A stretch of 18,498 nt of DNA from Frankiales bacterium (GCA_025965495.1 JAOPWW010000345.1:1-18498), one strand, 5' to 3'. Counted from the stretch's first letter, positions 1-7,838 are shown. Notes: a model not told the origin generated them from the letters alone. Made by a program: numbers and translations.

Positions 1-68
1 GTCGTGCCGGTGGCCGACAGGCCTGCGCCCTTCAGGGCCGGGTCAGGGGTGGTCTGCTCGTCGCTCAT
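1..68 (-). CDS. N-terminal fragment of an unidentified protein (runs off the window)
   Basis: An ATG at 68 reading leftwards opens a frame with no stop to the window edge, giving 22 residues that begin MSDEQTTPDPALKGAG. This is a low-complexity, probably disordered N-terminus, so the family cannot be named. The start is supported by a TAGGGC -10-like hexamer ending exactly 6 bases upstream, the spacing of a leaderless actinobacterial promoter, and by divergence from the phosphotransferase gene at 128. Such APH-family kinases often sit near acyl-CoA dehydrogenase genes, but nothing in these 22 residues shows that this is one. Confidence 0.5.
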   Translation of the reverse strand, partial: MSDEQTTPDPALKGAGLSATGT

Positions 69-74
69 GACGGC

Positions 75-80
75 GCCCTA
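75..80 (-). promoter_or_regulatory. Possible leaderless -10 element (TAGGGC)
   Basis: On the minus strand TAGGGC is followed by six bases and then the ATG at 68. This matches the TANNNT-6 to 7 bases-start pattern of leaderless actinobacterial promoters, except that the last base is C. No clear -35 is visible. Confidence 0.35.
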
Positions 81-127
81 CCCGGGCCACTGCCGGCGCA
101 CCCCCTGCGCGTGAGAGCGTGCGCGCC

Positions 128-1177
128 ATGACAGCCCCCGCCGGAGCAGACCCGTCCGTCGTCGGCCCCTACCTGGCCAGCGCCCTCGGCGAACCGGGGT
201 GGCAGGAGTGCACGACCACTCTGATCGCCGGCGGGAAGTCGAACCTCACCTACCGGCTGGACAGCCCGGCGGGGTCGGTCGTGCTGCGCCGTCCACCGCT
301 CGGGCACGTCCTGCCGACGGCGCACGACATGGTCCGGGAGCACCGCGTGATGTCCGCGCTGGACGGGACCGCCGTCCCGGTCCCGCGGATGCTGCACCTG
401 TGCACCGACGCCGACGTCCTCGGTGCGCCGTTCTACGTGATGGAGCGGGTCGAGGGCCTCGTCTGCCGCGAGGCGCTCCCCGCCGGCTACGCCGACTCCC
501 CCGCCCAGCGCCGGGCCGTCGGCGAGGGCCTCGTCTCGGTGCTTGCCGACCTCCACTCGGTGGACCCCGCGAGCGTCGGGCTCGGCCAGTTCGGCCGGCC
601 CGAGGGCTACCTCGAGCGCCAGGTCCGCCGGTGGGTCAAGCAGTGGGACGCCACCCGCCTCGAGGGCGTCCCGGGTCTGGACCCGCTAGCGGCCGACCTC
701 GCCGCCGCGGTGCCCGTCACGCAGCGGTCCGGCATCGTCCACGGCGACTACCGGCTCGACAACACGATGCTGCACCCCACCGAGCCGGGCCGGATCGCCG
801 CCGTCCTGGACTGGGAGATGAGCACCCTCGGCGACCCGCTCGCCGACCTCGGCATCCTGCTCGTCTACTGGTCCGAGGCCGGCGACGGCGACGAGCGCGA
901 CATGGGCGCCGTCGTCAAGAGCGCCACCGCCTTGGAGGGCTTCCCGACCCGCGCCGAGGTCGCCGAGCTGTACGCCGCCCGGACCGGGATGGACCTGTCG
1001 GCGCTCCCCTGGGCCGTCAGCTTCGGGTTCTTCAAGCTCGCCGTCGTCTGCGCGGGGATCGTCGCCCGGGTCCGGGGCGGCGCCATGGTCGGCGACGGCT
1101 TCGAGGGCATCGAGCAGCGGATCGCCCCCCTGGTCGAGCTCGGCCGCGCGACCCTGGCCGACCAGCAGGTCCGGTAG
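128..1177 (+). CDS. APH-family phosphotransferase (ACAD10/ACAD11-like kinase)
   Basis: A 349-residue protein with the aminoglycoside-phosphotransferase/choline-kinase fold. The N-lobe has the glycine-containing GGKSNLTYRL strand and a VVLRRPP nucleotide-binding strand. The catalytic loop HGDYRLDN starts at H205, with D207 as the expected catalytic base, and the metal-binding LDWEMSTLGDPLADLG segment follows at D228. This exact wording is typical of the subfamily related to the kinase domains of human ACAD10 and ACAD11, which act on 4-hydroxyacyl-CoA; many bacterial members have unknown substrates. It is not evidence for aminoglycoside resistance. I chose the ATG at 128; an in-frame GTG at 119 would add three residues. 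The deaminase-like gene starts 2 bases after the stop, so the two are probably co-transcribed. Confidence 0.88.
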   Translation: MTAPAGADPSVVGPYLASALGEPGWQECTTTLIAGGKSNLTYRLDSPAGSVVLRRPPLGHVLPTAHDMVREHRVMSALDGTAVPVPRMLHLCTDADVLGAPFYVMERVEGLVCREALPAGYADSPAQRRAVGEGLVSVLADLHSVDPASVGLGQFGRPEGYLERQVRRWVKQWDATRLEGVPGLDPLAADLAAAVPVTQRSGIVHGDYRLDNTMLHPTEPGRIAAVLDWEMSTLGDPLADLGILLVYWSEAGDGDERDMGAVVKSATALEGFPTRAEVAELYAARTGMDLSALPWAVSFGFFKLAVVCAGIVARVRGGAMVGDGFEGIEQRIAPLVELGRATLADQQVR

Positions 1178-1179
1178 CC

Positions 1180-1542
1180 GTGGAGCGGCCGGCGGACGCC
1201 GACCTCGCGCTGGTCGGCGCCGCGGTCAGCGCCCTGCGGCGCGGACTGGGACCGGCCCGGCACCCGACGGCGTCCGCCGCCCGCGCCGACGACGGCAGCA
1301 TCAGCGTCGCGCTGGGCCTCAAGGACGTGCTGTGCGCGGAGGCCGCCGTCGTGAGCGCGGTCCTCGCCACCGGGCGCCGGGTCACCACGATCGCCACGGT
1401 CAAGCACGTCTCCGACGACGCCACGCGCGTCCTCGCGCCCTGCCCGTCGTGCCGCCTGGTGCTGCAGCAGCACGCGCCGGCAGCGCGGGTCGTGCACCTC
1501 GCGGAGGGGCTGCGGGTGAGCCGGGTCGAGGCCCTCCCCTAG
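1180..1542 (+). CDS. Short cytidine-deaminase-fold protein
   Basis: A 120-residue protein with the zinc-deaminase signature: C52-A-E54 (zinc ligand and catalytic glutamate) and P87-C88-P-S-C91-R (two more cysteine ligands). Three-cysteine coordination is the pattern of tetrameric cytidine deaminases and blasticidin-S deaminase. Between the DG turn (38-39) and CAE there are only 12 residues, against about 17 in Bacillus-type cytidine deaminases, and the N-x-E residues that bind ribose there are missing. The substrate may therefore not be cytidine. The GTG start lies 2 bases after the stop of the phosphotransferase, which suggests coupled translation. The frame stays open upstream inside that gene, but that part is an Arg/Pro-rich shadow. 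The stop overlaps the stop of convergent trmB in a shared CTAG. Confidence 0.75.
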   Translation: MERPADADLALVGAAVSALRRGLGPARHPTASAARADDGSISVALGLKDVLCAEAAVVSAVLATGRRVTTIATVKHVSDDATRVLAPCPSCRLVLQQHAPAARVVHLAEGLRVSRVEALP

Positions 1543-2195
1543 CGACGGACCGCGGCGACGTCGTGGGCGGGACGGCCCGCCGCGACCCCCTGCCGCTCGA
1601 AGCGGGTCAGCGCCCGGGGCGGCGGCGGGGCCGGGGCGAGGTCGGGGCAGGCATGCAGCACGCGGCGCACCTGGGCGGCGTAGGGCGCCCAGTCGGTGGC
1701 CACGTGCAGGACGCCGCCGGGCCGCAGCCGGTCCGCGACCAGGGCGGCGAAGGCGTCGTCGACGAGCCGGCGCTTCCAGTGCTTGGGCTTGGGCCAGGGG
1801 TCGGGGAAGAACACCCGGACCGCGTCGAGGGACCCCGGTCCGAGCATGTCGCGCAGGACGACGACGCCGTCGCCCGCCACCACCCGGACGTTGGTCAGCC
1901 CGGCCTCGTCCGCCCGGCGCAGCAGCGAGCCCTGGCCCGGGAGGTGCAGCTCGCAGGCCAGCACGTCGCGGTCGGGCTCGAGGGCGGCGAGCGCCGCGGT
2001 CGCCTCCCCCATCCCGGAGCCGATCTCGAGCACGACCGGCGCGGTGCGGCCGAACAGGGCCAGCAGGTCCAGCGGCCGACCGTCGACCTCGACGCCGAGG
2101 GCGGGCCACAGCCGGTCGAGCGCGGCCCGCTGCCCGGGCGTGACCCGGCCCTGCCGGAGCTTCGTGGTGCGGATGGGCGGCCGGACCAGGGTCAC
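1539..2195 (-). CDS. trmB: tRNA (guanine-N7-)-methyltransferase TrmB
   Basis: A 218-residue Rossmann methyltransferase that makes m7G at position 46 of tRNA using S-adenosylmethionine. The SAM-binding motif EIGSGMG is at 57-63. The family hallmark FPDPWPKPKHWKRR is at 130-143, followed by TDW at 167-169 and the C-terminal TRFERQG at 197-203, which matches the T-x-x-E substrate-binding motif. The length is normal for a short TrmB. The frame is open far upstream, but the GTG at 2195 is preferred: it overlaps the stop of the DoxX-like gene as GTGA, and the protein then starts at the usual point before the RTTKLRQGR segment. It is the last gene of the minus-strand operon. A tRNA modification gene at the end of a glycosyltransferase operon is probably a passenger. 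Confidence 0.93.
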   Translation of the reverse strand: MTLVRPPIRTTKLRQGRVTPGQRAALDRLWPALGVEVDGRPLDLLALFGRTAPVVLEIGSGMGEATAALAALEPDRDVLACELHLPGQGSLLRRADEAGLTNVRVVAGDGVVVLRDMLGPGSLDAVRVFFPDPWPKPKHWKRRLVDDAFAALVADRLRPGGVLHVATDWAPYAAQVRRVLHACPDLAPAPPPPRALTRFERQGVAAGRPAHDVAAVRR

Positions 2196-2554
2196 GCGCG
2201 GGCCCGCCAGACCTGCAGGCCCCACAGCACCAGCGGCACCTGGACGGGCAGCCGCAGCAGGGCGAGGACCTGCTCGGTGCCGTGGGAGGCGAGGGCCTGC
2301 TGGACGTTGGCCGGGAAGACCGCGACGAACAGCCCCGCAGCGACGAGGCCGCCGCGCTGCCGCGTCCCGGGGTTCAGCACGAGGGCGGACACGCCGAGCT
2401 CGGCCACCCCGCTGGCGTACGTCCACAGCCGCGGATGGGGCAGGACCGTCGGGACGATCTGGTCGAAGAAGGCCGGCGTCGCGAAGTGCAGCACCCCGGC
2501 GGTCCCGAGCAGCGCTCCGAGCAGGTAGGGCGAGGCCGTGCGCAGGCGGGTCAC
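2192..2554 (-). CDS. DoxX-like four-helix membrane protein
   Basis: A 120-residue integral membrane protein with four predicted helices at about 8-26, 43-61, 68-86 and 98-116. The pattern LLGTAGVLHFATPAFF, followed by a SGVAELGVSALVL helix, fits the DoxX/DoxX-like family of small inner-membrane proteins, whose biochemical role is mostly unclear; some members take part in redox or thiol-stress complexes. The GTG start at 2554 overlaps the stop of the GT9 gene by GTGA, and its own stop overlaps the trmB start in the same way, so translation of GT9, DoxX and TrmB should be coupled. No signal peptide or cysteine motif is seen. Confidence 0.75.
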   Translation of the reverse strand: MTRLRTASPYLLGALLGTAGVLHFATPAFFDQIVPTVLPHPRLWTYASGVAELGVSALVLNPGTRQRGGLVAAGLFVAVFPANVQQALASHGTEQVLALLRLPVQVPLVLWGLQVWRARA

Positions 2555-3510
2555 GCGGACAGTCTGTCGGCTTCCACGAGGTCGAGCACGACGCCGGCCA
2601 CCCGGGCGGGCGCGAGGTCGTCGGTGCAGGCGGGCGGGCCGCCGGTCAGCGGGCACGCGCCGGACCACCAGCACTCCTGCTCGGTGATCGCGGTGGGCTG
2701 CCGGACCGCGCACCCCGGCAGGCCCTGCAGGCCCACGTGCCCCTGCTCGGGCCGCTGCCCGTAGCGGGCGGCGAGCGTCGGGCCGAACAGCCCGACCGTC
2801 CGTGCTCCCGCGGCCGCCGCGAGCCGGACCGGCCCGGTGTCCGCCCCGACGACGACACCGCCCCGCTCCGCGACGCCGGCCGCCAGGGACGCCAGCTCCC
2901 GCAGGGACCGGGCGGGCAGCACGCGGGCGCCCGTGTCCTCGGCGGCCGTCCCGGACGGGCCGGCGAGTGCCGCGACGTCGAGGCCGTCCAGCCGGGCGAC
3001 CAGCTCGGGCCAGCCGCTCCACCGCTTGACCGCCATCCCGGCGTCGGGCAGCAGCAGGACCTCGGGGGCGTCGCGGTCGGGCCGGGCGAGGACCCTCGGC
3101 GGCAGGGCGGCGTGCTCGGGCCGGACCCAGCCGTCGGCGGCGAGCAGGCGCAGGAAGCGGCGGTCGACGAGCTCGTCGGCCGGCGGGCGGCGCCACAGGT
3201 CGGTCACGGTGTCGGGCACCGCGGCCCGCAGCAGGTCCCCGATCCCGTCGTAGGTGGTGGTCGTGACGGCGCGGTCGTAGTGCCGGGCCGCGAGCGCCCG
3301 CTCGACGGCGCGCCGGGGGGCGCCGTCGCTGTGGTCGGACGTCGTGGACCACGAGGCGACCAGGGGGTCGCCGTCGAGCAGCTCGCCACCGGGGTCGAAG
3401 GTGAGGACGTGGACCCGGTGGCCGGCCAGGGACAGCGCGTGCACCGCAGGCAGCGCGAGCAGCAGGTCGCCGAACCCGCCGAGCAGCTCGACGAAGAGCA
3501 GGTCACCCAC
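2551..3510 (-). CDS. Glycosyltransferase family 9 (heptosyltransferase-like)
   Basis: A 319-residue GT-B fold enzyme. The N-terminal ELLGGFGDLLLALPAVHAL (8-26) matches the GDxLLxxPA segment of GT9. VKRWSGWPEL (161-170) and GADTGPVRLAAAAG (222-235), followed by VGLFGPT (239-245), form the nucleotide-sugar-binding C-terminal domain. GT9 enzymes include the heptosyltransferases WaaC and WaaF; in an actinomycete the acceptor is more likely a cell-surface glycan than lipopolysaccharide. Four cysteines in the tail (C267, C280, C286, C295) form a cluster that recurs in GT9 C-termini and may bind metal or form disulfides. The GTG start at 3510 overlaps the upstream GT4 gene by eight bases (GTGGGTGA). 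Confidence 0.87.
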   Translation of the reverse strand: MGDLLFVELLGGFGDLLLALPAVHALSLAGHRVHVLTFDPGGELLDGDPLVASWSTTSDHSDGAPRRAVERALAARHYDRAVTTTTYDGIGDLLRAAVPDTVTDLWRRPPADELVDRRFLRLLAADGWVRPEHAALPPRVLARPDRDAPEVLLLPDAGMAVKRWSGWPELVARLDGLDVAALAGPSGTAAEDTGARVLPARSLRELASLAAGVAERGGVVVGADTGPVRLAAAAGARTVGLFGPTLAARYGQRPEQGHVGLQGLPGCAVRQPTAITEQECWWSGACPLTGGPPACTDDLAPARVAGVVLDLVEADRLSA

Positions 3511-4597
3511 GCCGCAGGACCCCCTCGTAGACCTCGGCGTGCGCCTTGGCGGCGGCGTCCCAGGCGTGCGCGTCGGCGAGCACGCGGGCCGCGGGCCGGG
3601 GCCCCTGCTCCAGGGCGCTGCGCAGGTTCTGCGCCAGCACCTCGCTCTCGCGGACCGGTCCCAGCCAGGCGGCCGCCTCGAGCTCGGGTGTCGTGCCCTT
3701 GCCGCGGGTGCCGACCAGGGGCAGGTCGTGGTCCAGGACGGCCAGCAGCGAGCCGCTCTTGGTGGTCAGCCCGTGAGTGAAGGGCAGCGCCGCGACGTCG
3801 GCCGCCTGCAGCAGCGCCGACACCTCGGTGGCCGCGACCCAGCCGGTGATGCGCACGACGTCGTCCAGGCCGAGGGCAGCGACCCCGGCGCGCACCTCGG
3901 CCTCGAAGTCGCGAGCCTCCTGCCCGGGCAGGGCCAGGCTGTCGAAGCCGCCCGCGACGACGAGGTGCAGGTCAGGGTGAATGGTGGCGCGCAGGGCCGC
4001 GACCGCGCCGAGCAGCCACCTCACGCCCTTGACCGGGTGCACGAAGCCGAAGAACACCGCGACGGGGGCGTCCTGCGGCAGCCCGTGCCGGCGCCGCACC
4101 TCGGCCCGGTCGGCGGGCACGCGGTCGACGTTGGGGCCGATCGGGACCAGCCGCGGGACGACGCCGAGCCGCTCCCGCACGGCCCGTTCGTGCGCCGGGT
4201 TCGTGACGACGACGGCCCCGGACGCCGGCACCAGGCGCAGGGTCTCGCGGTCCCAGCGGCCGCCCCGCTCGAGCACGGACCAGGCGGCGGACGGCACCCG
4301 CGCCGGCCAGGACCACCACCCGTACTCGTGCAGGGTCGTGACCACGGGGGCGCGCACGAGGGCGGGCAGCAGCCCGACCGCGGGGCCGTAGCCGTAGGCC
4401 GACGGCGCGAACTGCACGTGGACGACGTCCGGGTCCAGCCGCCGCAGGTCGCGGGCTGCGGCGAGCACGCGCCCGCCGGCCTCGACCACCTCGGCCTGCA
4501 CGCCGTACGCCGGCAGCGCCGCCGCCAGGCGGTGGACGTAGTCCGCCACGCCGTCACGACGCGGCTCGTCGCGTCCGCAGACCAGGGCAACCCTCAC
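3503..4597 (-). CDS. Glycosyltransferase family 4 (GT-B fold)
   Basis: A 364-residue glycosyltransferase. The N-terminal domain has the usual DGVADYVHRLAAAL glycine-containing loop (15-28), DVVHVQFAPSAYGYG (57-71) and TTLHEYGWW (87-95). The donor-binding domain begins near 178 with VAVFFGFVHPVKGVRWLL (179-196) and LVVAGGFDS. Where GT4 enzymes usually carry the E-x7-E motif, this protein has LPFTHGLTTKSGSLL (271-285); the KSGSLL form resembles a GT4 subgroup with an (R/K)xGSL motif. No signal peptide or membrane helix is seen, so it acts in the cytoplasm on nucleotide-sugar donors. It heads the GT4-GT9-DoxX-TrmB operon. The GTG start at 4597 has only a weak ribosome-binding site (AAGG). Confidence 0.87.
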   Translation of the reverse strand: MRVALVCGRDEPRRDGVADYVHRLAAALPAYGVQAEVVEAGGRVLAAARDLRRLDPDVVHVQFAPSAYGYGPAVGLLPALVRAPVVTTLHEYGWWSWPARVPSAAWSVLERGGRWDRETLRLVPASGAVVVTNPAHERAVRERLGVVPRLVPIGPNVDRVPADRAEVRRRHGLPQDAPVAVFFGFVHPVKGVRWLLGAVAALRATIHPDLHLVVAGGFDSLALPGQEARDFEAEVRAGVAALGLDDVVRITGWVAATEVSALLQAADVAALPFTHGLTTKSGSLLAVLDHDLPLVGTRGKGTTPELEAAAWLGPVRESEVLAQNLRSALEQGPRPAARVLADAHAWDAAAKAHAEVYEGVLRRG

Positions 4598-4605
4598 CCC
4601 GAGGG

Positions 4606-4639
4606 CCTTGCCCCGGGGGCGGCGACGTACCCGGGCAGG
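4606..4639 (-). terminator. GC-rich hairpin between the hybrid kinase and the GT4 operon
   Basis: On the minus strand CCTGCCCGGG (4639-4630) can pair with CCCGGGGCAAGG (4617-4606), giving about ten pairs with two single-base bulges and a 12-base loop. It begins 5 bases after the kinase stop. There is no U-tract, as is common in actinomycetes. It could end or attenuate kinase transcription, or simply be leader structure of the GT4 mRNA. Confidence 0.3.
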
Positions 4640-4644
4640 ACCGG

Positions 4645-7600
4645 TCAGGCGGTGACGGGCAGGAGCGTCCCGGACCGCGTCAGGGCCGCGACGAAGGCGG
4701 CGTGCTCCCGGGCGACGTCCTCGGCGAGCGGCAGCAGGGGCAGGCCGGTGTCGCGGGCCAGCGCCTCGAGGTCGGCCAGGAGCCGGGCGACCCGGGCAGC
4801 GCCGAGGGAGGCGCTACCGGGACGGACCCGGTGGGCCGCCCCCTGCACCAGCGCGCGGGAGCCGGCGGCCGCCGCGGGCACCAGCGCGTCGAGCTCCCGG
4901 TCGGTCTCCGCCACGTACGTGGCCAGCAGGTCGGTGAGCACGGCGGTGCTGCCCCCCAGAGCGGCCAGCAGCGCGGCGAGGGCCGGCTCGTCCAGGACCG
5001 GCTCGGCCAGGACCGGCTCGGCCAGGACAGGCTCGTGCAGCACCGGCTCGGGCTGCCCCTCGCGCGGTCGGGGCGGGACGACGGCCGGCTCGGCGGGCAG
5101 CCAGCGCCGCAGCGCGGCGTCGAGCTCGTCGGCCCGCACGGGCTTGGACAGGTAGTCGTCCATGCCCGCGGCCAGGCAGCGGTCGCGGTCGACCGTCATG
5201 GCCGAGGCCGTCAGGGCGATGACGGGGGTGTGCCGGCCGCCGGCCTCCCGGCGCCGCAGCTCGGCGGTCGCGCTGTAGCCGTCACGGACCGGCATCTGGC
5301 AGTCCATGAGGACGGCGTCGAAGCGCTGGGCCGCGAGGGCGGTCAGCGCCTCCTCGCCGTTGCTCACGACCTGCACCGCGTAGCCCAGCCCGCGCAGCGT
5401 GTGGACCACGACCTTGCGGTAGACCGGGTGGTCCTCGGCGACCAGCAGCCGCACGTCCGGGCGAGCGACGACGCTGCGGGGCGCCGGGGCGGCGACCGGT
5501 GCCGTGCCCGCCCGGCCCAGCACCGACAGCAGCAGCGGCTCGAGCTGGCGGCGCCGGATCGGCTTGGTGAGGTAGCCGTCGACCCGCTCGCCGTCGCCGT
5601 CCGGGCGGGTGCGCTCGGCCGAGCTGGTCAGCAGCAGCAGGGGGGTGCCCGCGAGCTCGGGCGTGCGCCGCACGGCGGCGGCGAGCCCCAGGCCGTCGAC
5701 GTCCGGCATGTTCAGGTCGAGCAGGGCGGCGTCGAAGGGGCGACCCTCGTCGAGCGCCTCGCGCAGGGCCCGCTCCCCCTCGTCCGCGCTGACGGCGGCG
5801 GTCGCCTCGACGCCCATGCTCGACAGCATCCCGAGCAGGACGTCGCGGTTGGTGCCGTTGTCGTCGACGACCAGGACCCGGGTCCCCCGCAGGCTCGACA
5901 GCGCCGCCCGGGCGGCAGCGGCCCGCTCCAGCCGCAGCCGCACGGTGAACACGCTCCCCCGGCCGAGGCTGCTGTCGACGGTCAGCGTGCCGCCCATGAG
6001 CGTGACGAGCTGGCGGCTGATCCCGAGCCCGAGACCGGTCCCGCCGAAGCGGCGCGTCGTCGAGGTGTCGGCCTGGGTGAACCCCTCGAACAGCCGCTCG
6101 AGCGAGCGCGGGTCCATGCCGATGCCGGTGTCCCGCACACGGAGCTCGACGTCGACGTGGTCGGCCCCGTCCGGGCGGCAGCAGACCTCCACGCCGACCT
6201 CGCCGTGCTCGGTGAACTTCACGGCGTTGCCGAGCAGGTTGAGCAGGACCTGGCGGATCCGTCCCGGGTCGCCGCGCACGAGCGCGGGCAGGGCGGGGTC
6301 GAGCGCGCAGGTGAGCTCCAGGCCCTTGGCCTGCGCCTGGCCGCTGAGCAGCCCTGCGGCCTCTTCGACGACGGCGGCGAGGTCGTGGTCGATCACCTCG
6401 ACCTCGAGCTTGCCGGCCTCGATCTTGGAGAAGTCCAGGATGTCGTCGATGACGGTCAGCAGGGCCTCGGCGGAGAAGCGCACCGTGTCGGCGTAGTCGC
6501 GCTGGTCGGCGTCGAGGTCGGTGTCCAGCAGCAGTGAGGTCATGCCGATCACGCCGTTCATCGGCGTCCGGATCTCGTGGCTCATGTTCGCCAGGAACTC
6601 CGACTTGAGCCGGCTGCCCTCCATGGCCTGGTCGCGGGCGGCCTCGAGGTCGGCCTGCGAGCGCTCGAGCTCGCGCACGGACTCCTCCACGGCGAGCCGG
6701 GCGGCGGCCTCGGTCGCGAGCCGGCCGGTGCGCTCGAGGGCGAGGTCGACGAGGTAGGCGAGGTGGCGGAACAGGCCGACCTCGGCGACGCCGAGCAGGG
6801 GCGTCAGGGCGCCGGCCCGGACGACGAGCCAGCCGCGGGGCGTCGCGAGCGCCACGACGCCGCGGCCCAGGTCGTGCACCTCGGCCTGCGACAGCGACGC
6901 CGCCCGAGGCAGCGCGACGACGGCCGCCAGCTCCTGCGCGGTCGTGCCCTGGTCGTGCAGGACGACGCCGTCGGCGCCGACGAGGGCGGCGGCCTCACCG
7001 CCGAGCAGCCGGACCAGCTGCGGCACGAGCAGCTGCCCGACCTCGGCCCGGGTGCCGGTCGTGAGCAGGGCTGCCTGGGCGACGACGAGGTCGGCCACCT
7101 CGCGCTGGCGCCACAGGACCCGCAGCGAGCGCGGCAGCACGAAGGACAGGAAGAACAGGCCGACGCCGGCCAGGCCGAGCAGCGGCAGGACGAGGGTCGT
7201 CGCGTCCTGGTGCCCCGAGGGCGTGGCGAACCCGCCGGCGAGGGTGAGGACGAGCGTGAGGCTGCCCGCGCTGAGCAGGTGCAGGCGGCGCCGGACCACG
7301 GTCGGCTGGCCGCGCCCGGCCAGCAGCAGGCCGCGGGCGCCGACGAGCGACTGCACGGTCCAGCCGGCGACGAGCACGACGAGCAGGAGCGTGAGGTACC
7401 AGGGCCGGGCCTGCGGGTCCTCGGGCAGGGACGGGACGGCGAGGGCGACGACGACCTCGACGACGAGCAGCGCCGTGGCCGCCCGGTACCCGAGCCGCCC
7501 GACCACGCCCAGGGCGTCGACGAAGCCCAGCAGCAGCCAGGGCACCAGCACGAGGGCCAGGACCAGGACCTTCACCCAGACGTCGCGCAGCGTGCCGGGG

Positions 7601-7788
7601 CCGGGCTGCGGCAGGAACGCCGACGTCAGCACCAGGCCCAGGCAGCCGAAGGCCGGCACGAGGAACCCGGTGGACCGGGCCCGGGTCCGCCGCCAGGCCA
7701 GGCCGACGGACCGGAGCACGGCGAGCACGCTGAGCAGCTCGACGACCCGGATGACGAACAGGACCACCTCGACGCCGCGGGGCGTCAT
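4645..7788 (-). CDS. Membrane-bound hybrid histidine kinase (HisKA, HATPase, two REC, HPt)
   Basis: A 1047-residue complete phosphorelay in one chain. Seven predicted membrane helices fill residues about 7-218. A GAF-like region (235-350) and a coiled coil (355-395) lead to HisKA with the H-box SHEIRTPMNG (H404). The HATPase has an N-box NLLGNAVKFT, G1 DTGIGM and G2 GGTGLGLGIS. Two receiver domains follow, with phospho-accepting D691 (LLDLNMPD) and D829 (LMDCQMPV), each ending in a K-P pair. The C-terminal HPt region carries H986 in AAHRVRPGSASLGA; the usual HxxKG lysine is Arg. Between REC2 and HPt lies a run of EPVLx pentapeptides (916-935). The membrane part suggests detection of a membrane or external signal; the ligand is unknown. 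No separate response regulator lies beside it, so the output is unknown. The ATG at 7788 has a weak AGGGA upstream. Confidence 0.93.
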   Translation of the reverse strand: MTPRGVEVVLFVIRVVELLSVLAVLRSVGLAWRRTRARSTGFLVPAFGCLGLVLTSAFLPQPGPGTLRDVWVKVLVLALVLVPWLLLGFVDALGVVGRLGYRAATALLVVEVVVALAVPSLPEDPQARPWYLTLLLVVLVAGWTVQSLVGARGLLLAGRGQPTVVRRRLHLLSAGSLTLVLTLAGGFATPSGHQDATTLVLPLLGLAGVGLFFLSFVLPRSLRVLWRQREVADLVVAQAALLTTGTRAEVGQLLVPQLVRLLGGEAAALVGADGVVLHDQGTTAQELAAVVALPRAASLSQAEVHDLGRGVVALATPRGWLVVRAGALTPLLGVAEVGLFRHLAYLVDLALERTGRLATEAAARLAVEESVRELERSQADLEAARDQAMEGSRLKSEFLANMSHEIRTPMNGVIGMTSLLLDTDLDADQRDYADTVRFSAEALLTVIDDILDFSKIEAGKLEVEVIDHDLAAVVEEAAGLLSGQAQAKGLELTCALDPALPALVRGDPGRIRQVLLNLLGNAVKFTEHGEVGVEVCCRPDGADHVDVELRVRDTGIGMDPRSLERLFEGFTQADTSTTRRFGGTGLGLGISRQLVTLMGGTLTVDSSLGRGSVFTVRLRLERAAAARAALSSLRGTRVLVVDDNGTNRDVLLGMLSSMGVEATAAVSADEGERALREALDEGRPFDAALLDLNMPDVDGLGLAAAVRRTPELAGTPLLLLTSSAERTRPDGDGERVDGYLTKPIRRRQLEPLLLSVLGRAGTAPVAAPAPRSVVARPDVRLLVAEDHPVYRKVVVHTLRGLGYAVQVVSNGEEALTALAAQRFDAVLMDCQMPVRDGYSATAELRRREAGGRHTPVIALTASAMTVDRDRCLAAGMDDYLSKPVRADELDAALRRWLPAEPAVVPPRPREGQPEPVLHEPVLAEPVLAEPVLDEPALAALLAALGGSTAVLTDLLATYVAETDRELDALVPAAAAGSRALVQGAAHRVRPGSASLGAARVARLLADLEALARDTGLPLLPLAEDVAREHAAFVAALTRSGTLLPVTA
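4985..5044 (-). repeat. 15-bp tandem repeat, 4 copies, encoding EPVLx
   Basis: Four 15-base units (ggctcgNNcaggacc-like, at 4985, 5000, 5015 and 5030) lie in frame inside the hybrid kinase and encode four EPVL[A/D/H] pentapeptides between REC2 and the HPt domain. The two middle units differ at one base; the outer units diverge by a few bases. A degenerate fifth unit begins at 5045. The run is likely a flexible acidic linker. Confidence 0.9.
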
Positions 7789-7838
7789 CGCGCGCCGTCC
7801 CTGGGGCCGCTGGTGCGGGCACGCGTCGAGGTCGTCAC

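Noticed and set aside
128..1177. Aminoglycoside resistance gene
   Set aside because: The fold is shared, but the HGDYRLDN and LDWEMSTLGDPLADLG wording belongs to the ACAD10/11-like branch, not to resistance enzymes.
199..1179. A 5' extension of the deaminase-like protein
   Set aside because: This stretch overlaps the clear phosphotransferase in another frame and reads as Arg/Pro low complexity; the GTG at 1180 gives a normal-sized deaminase.
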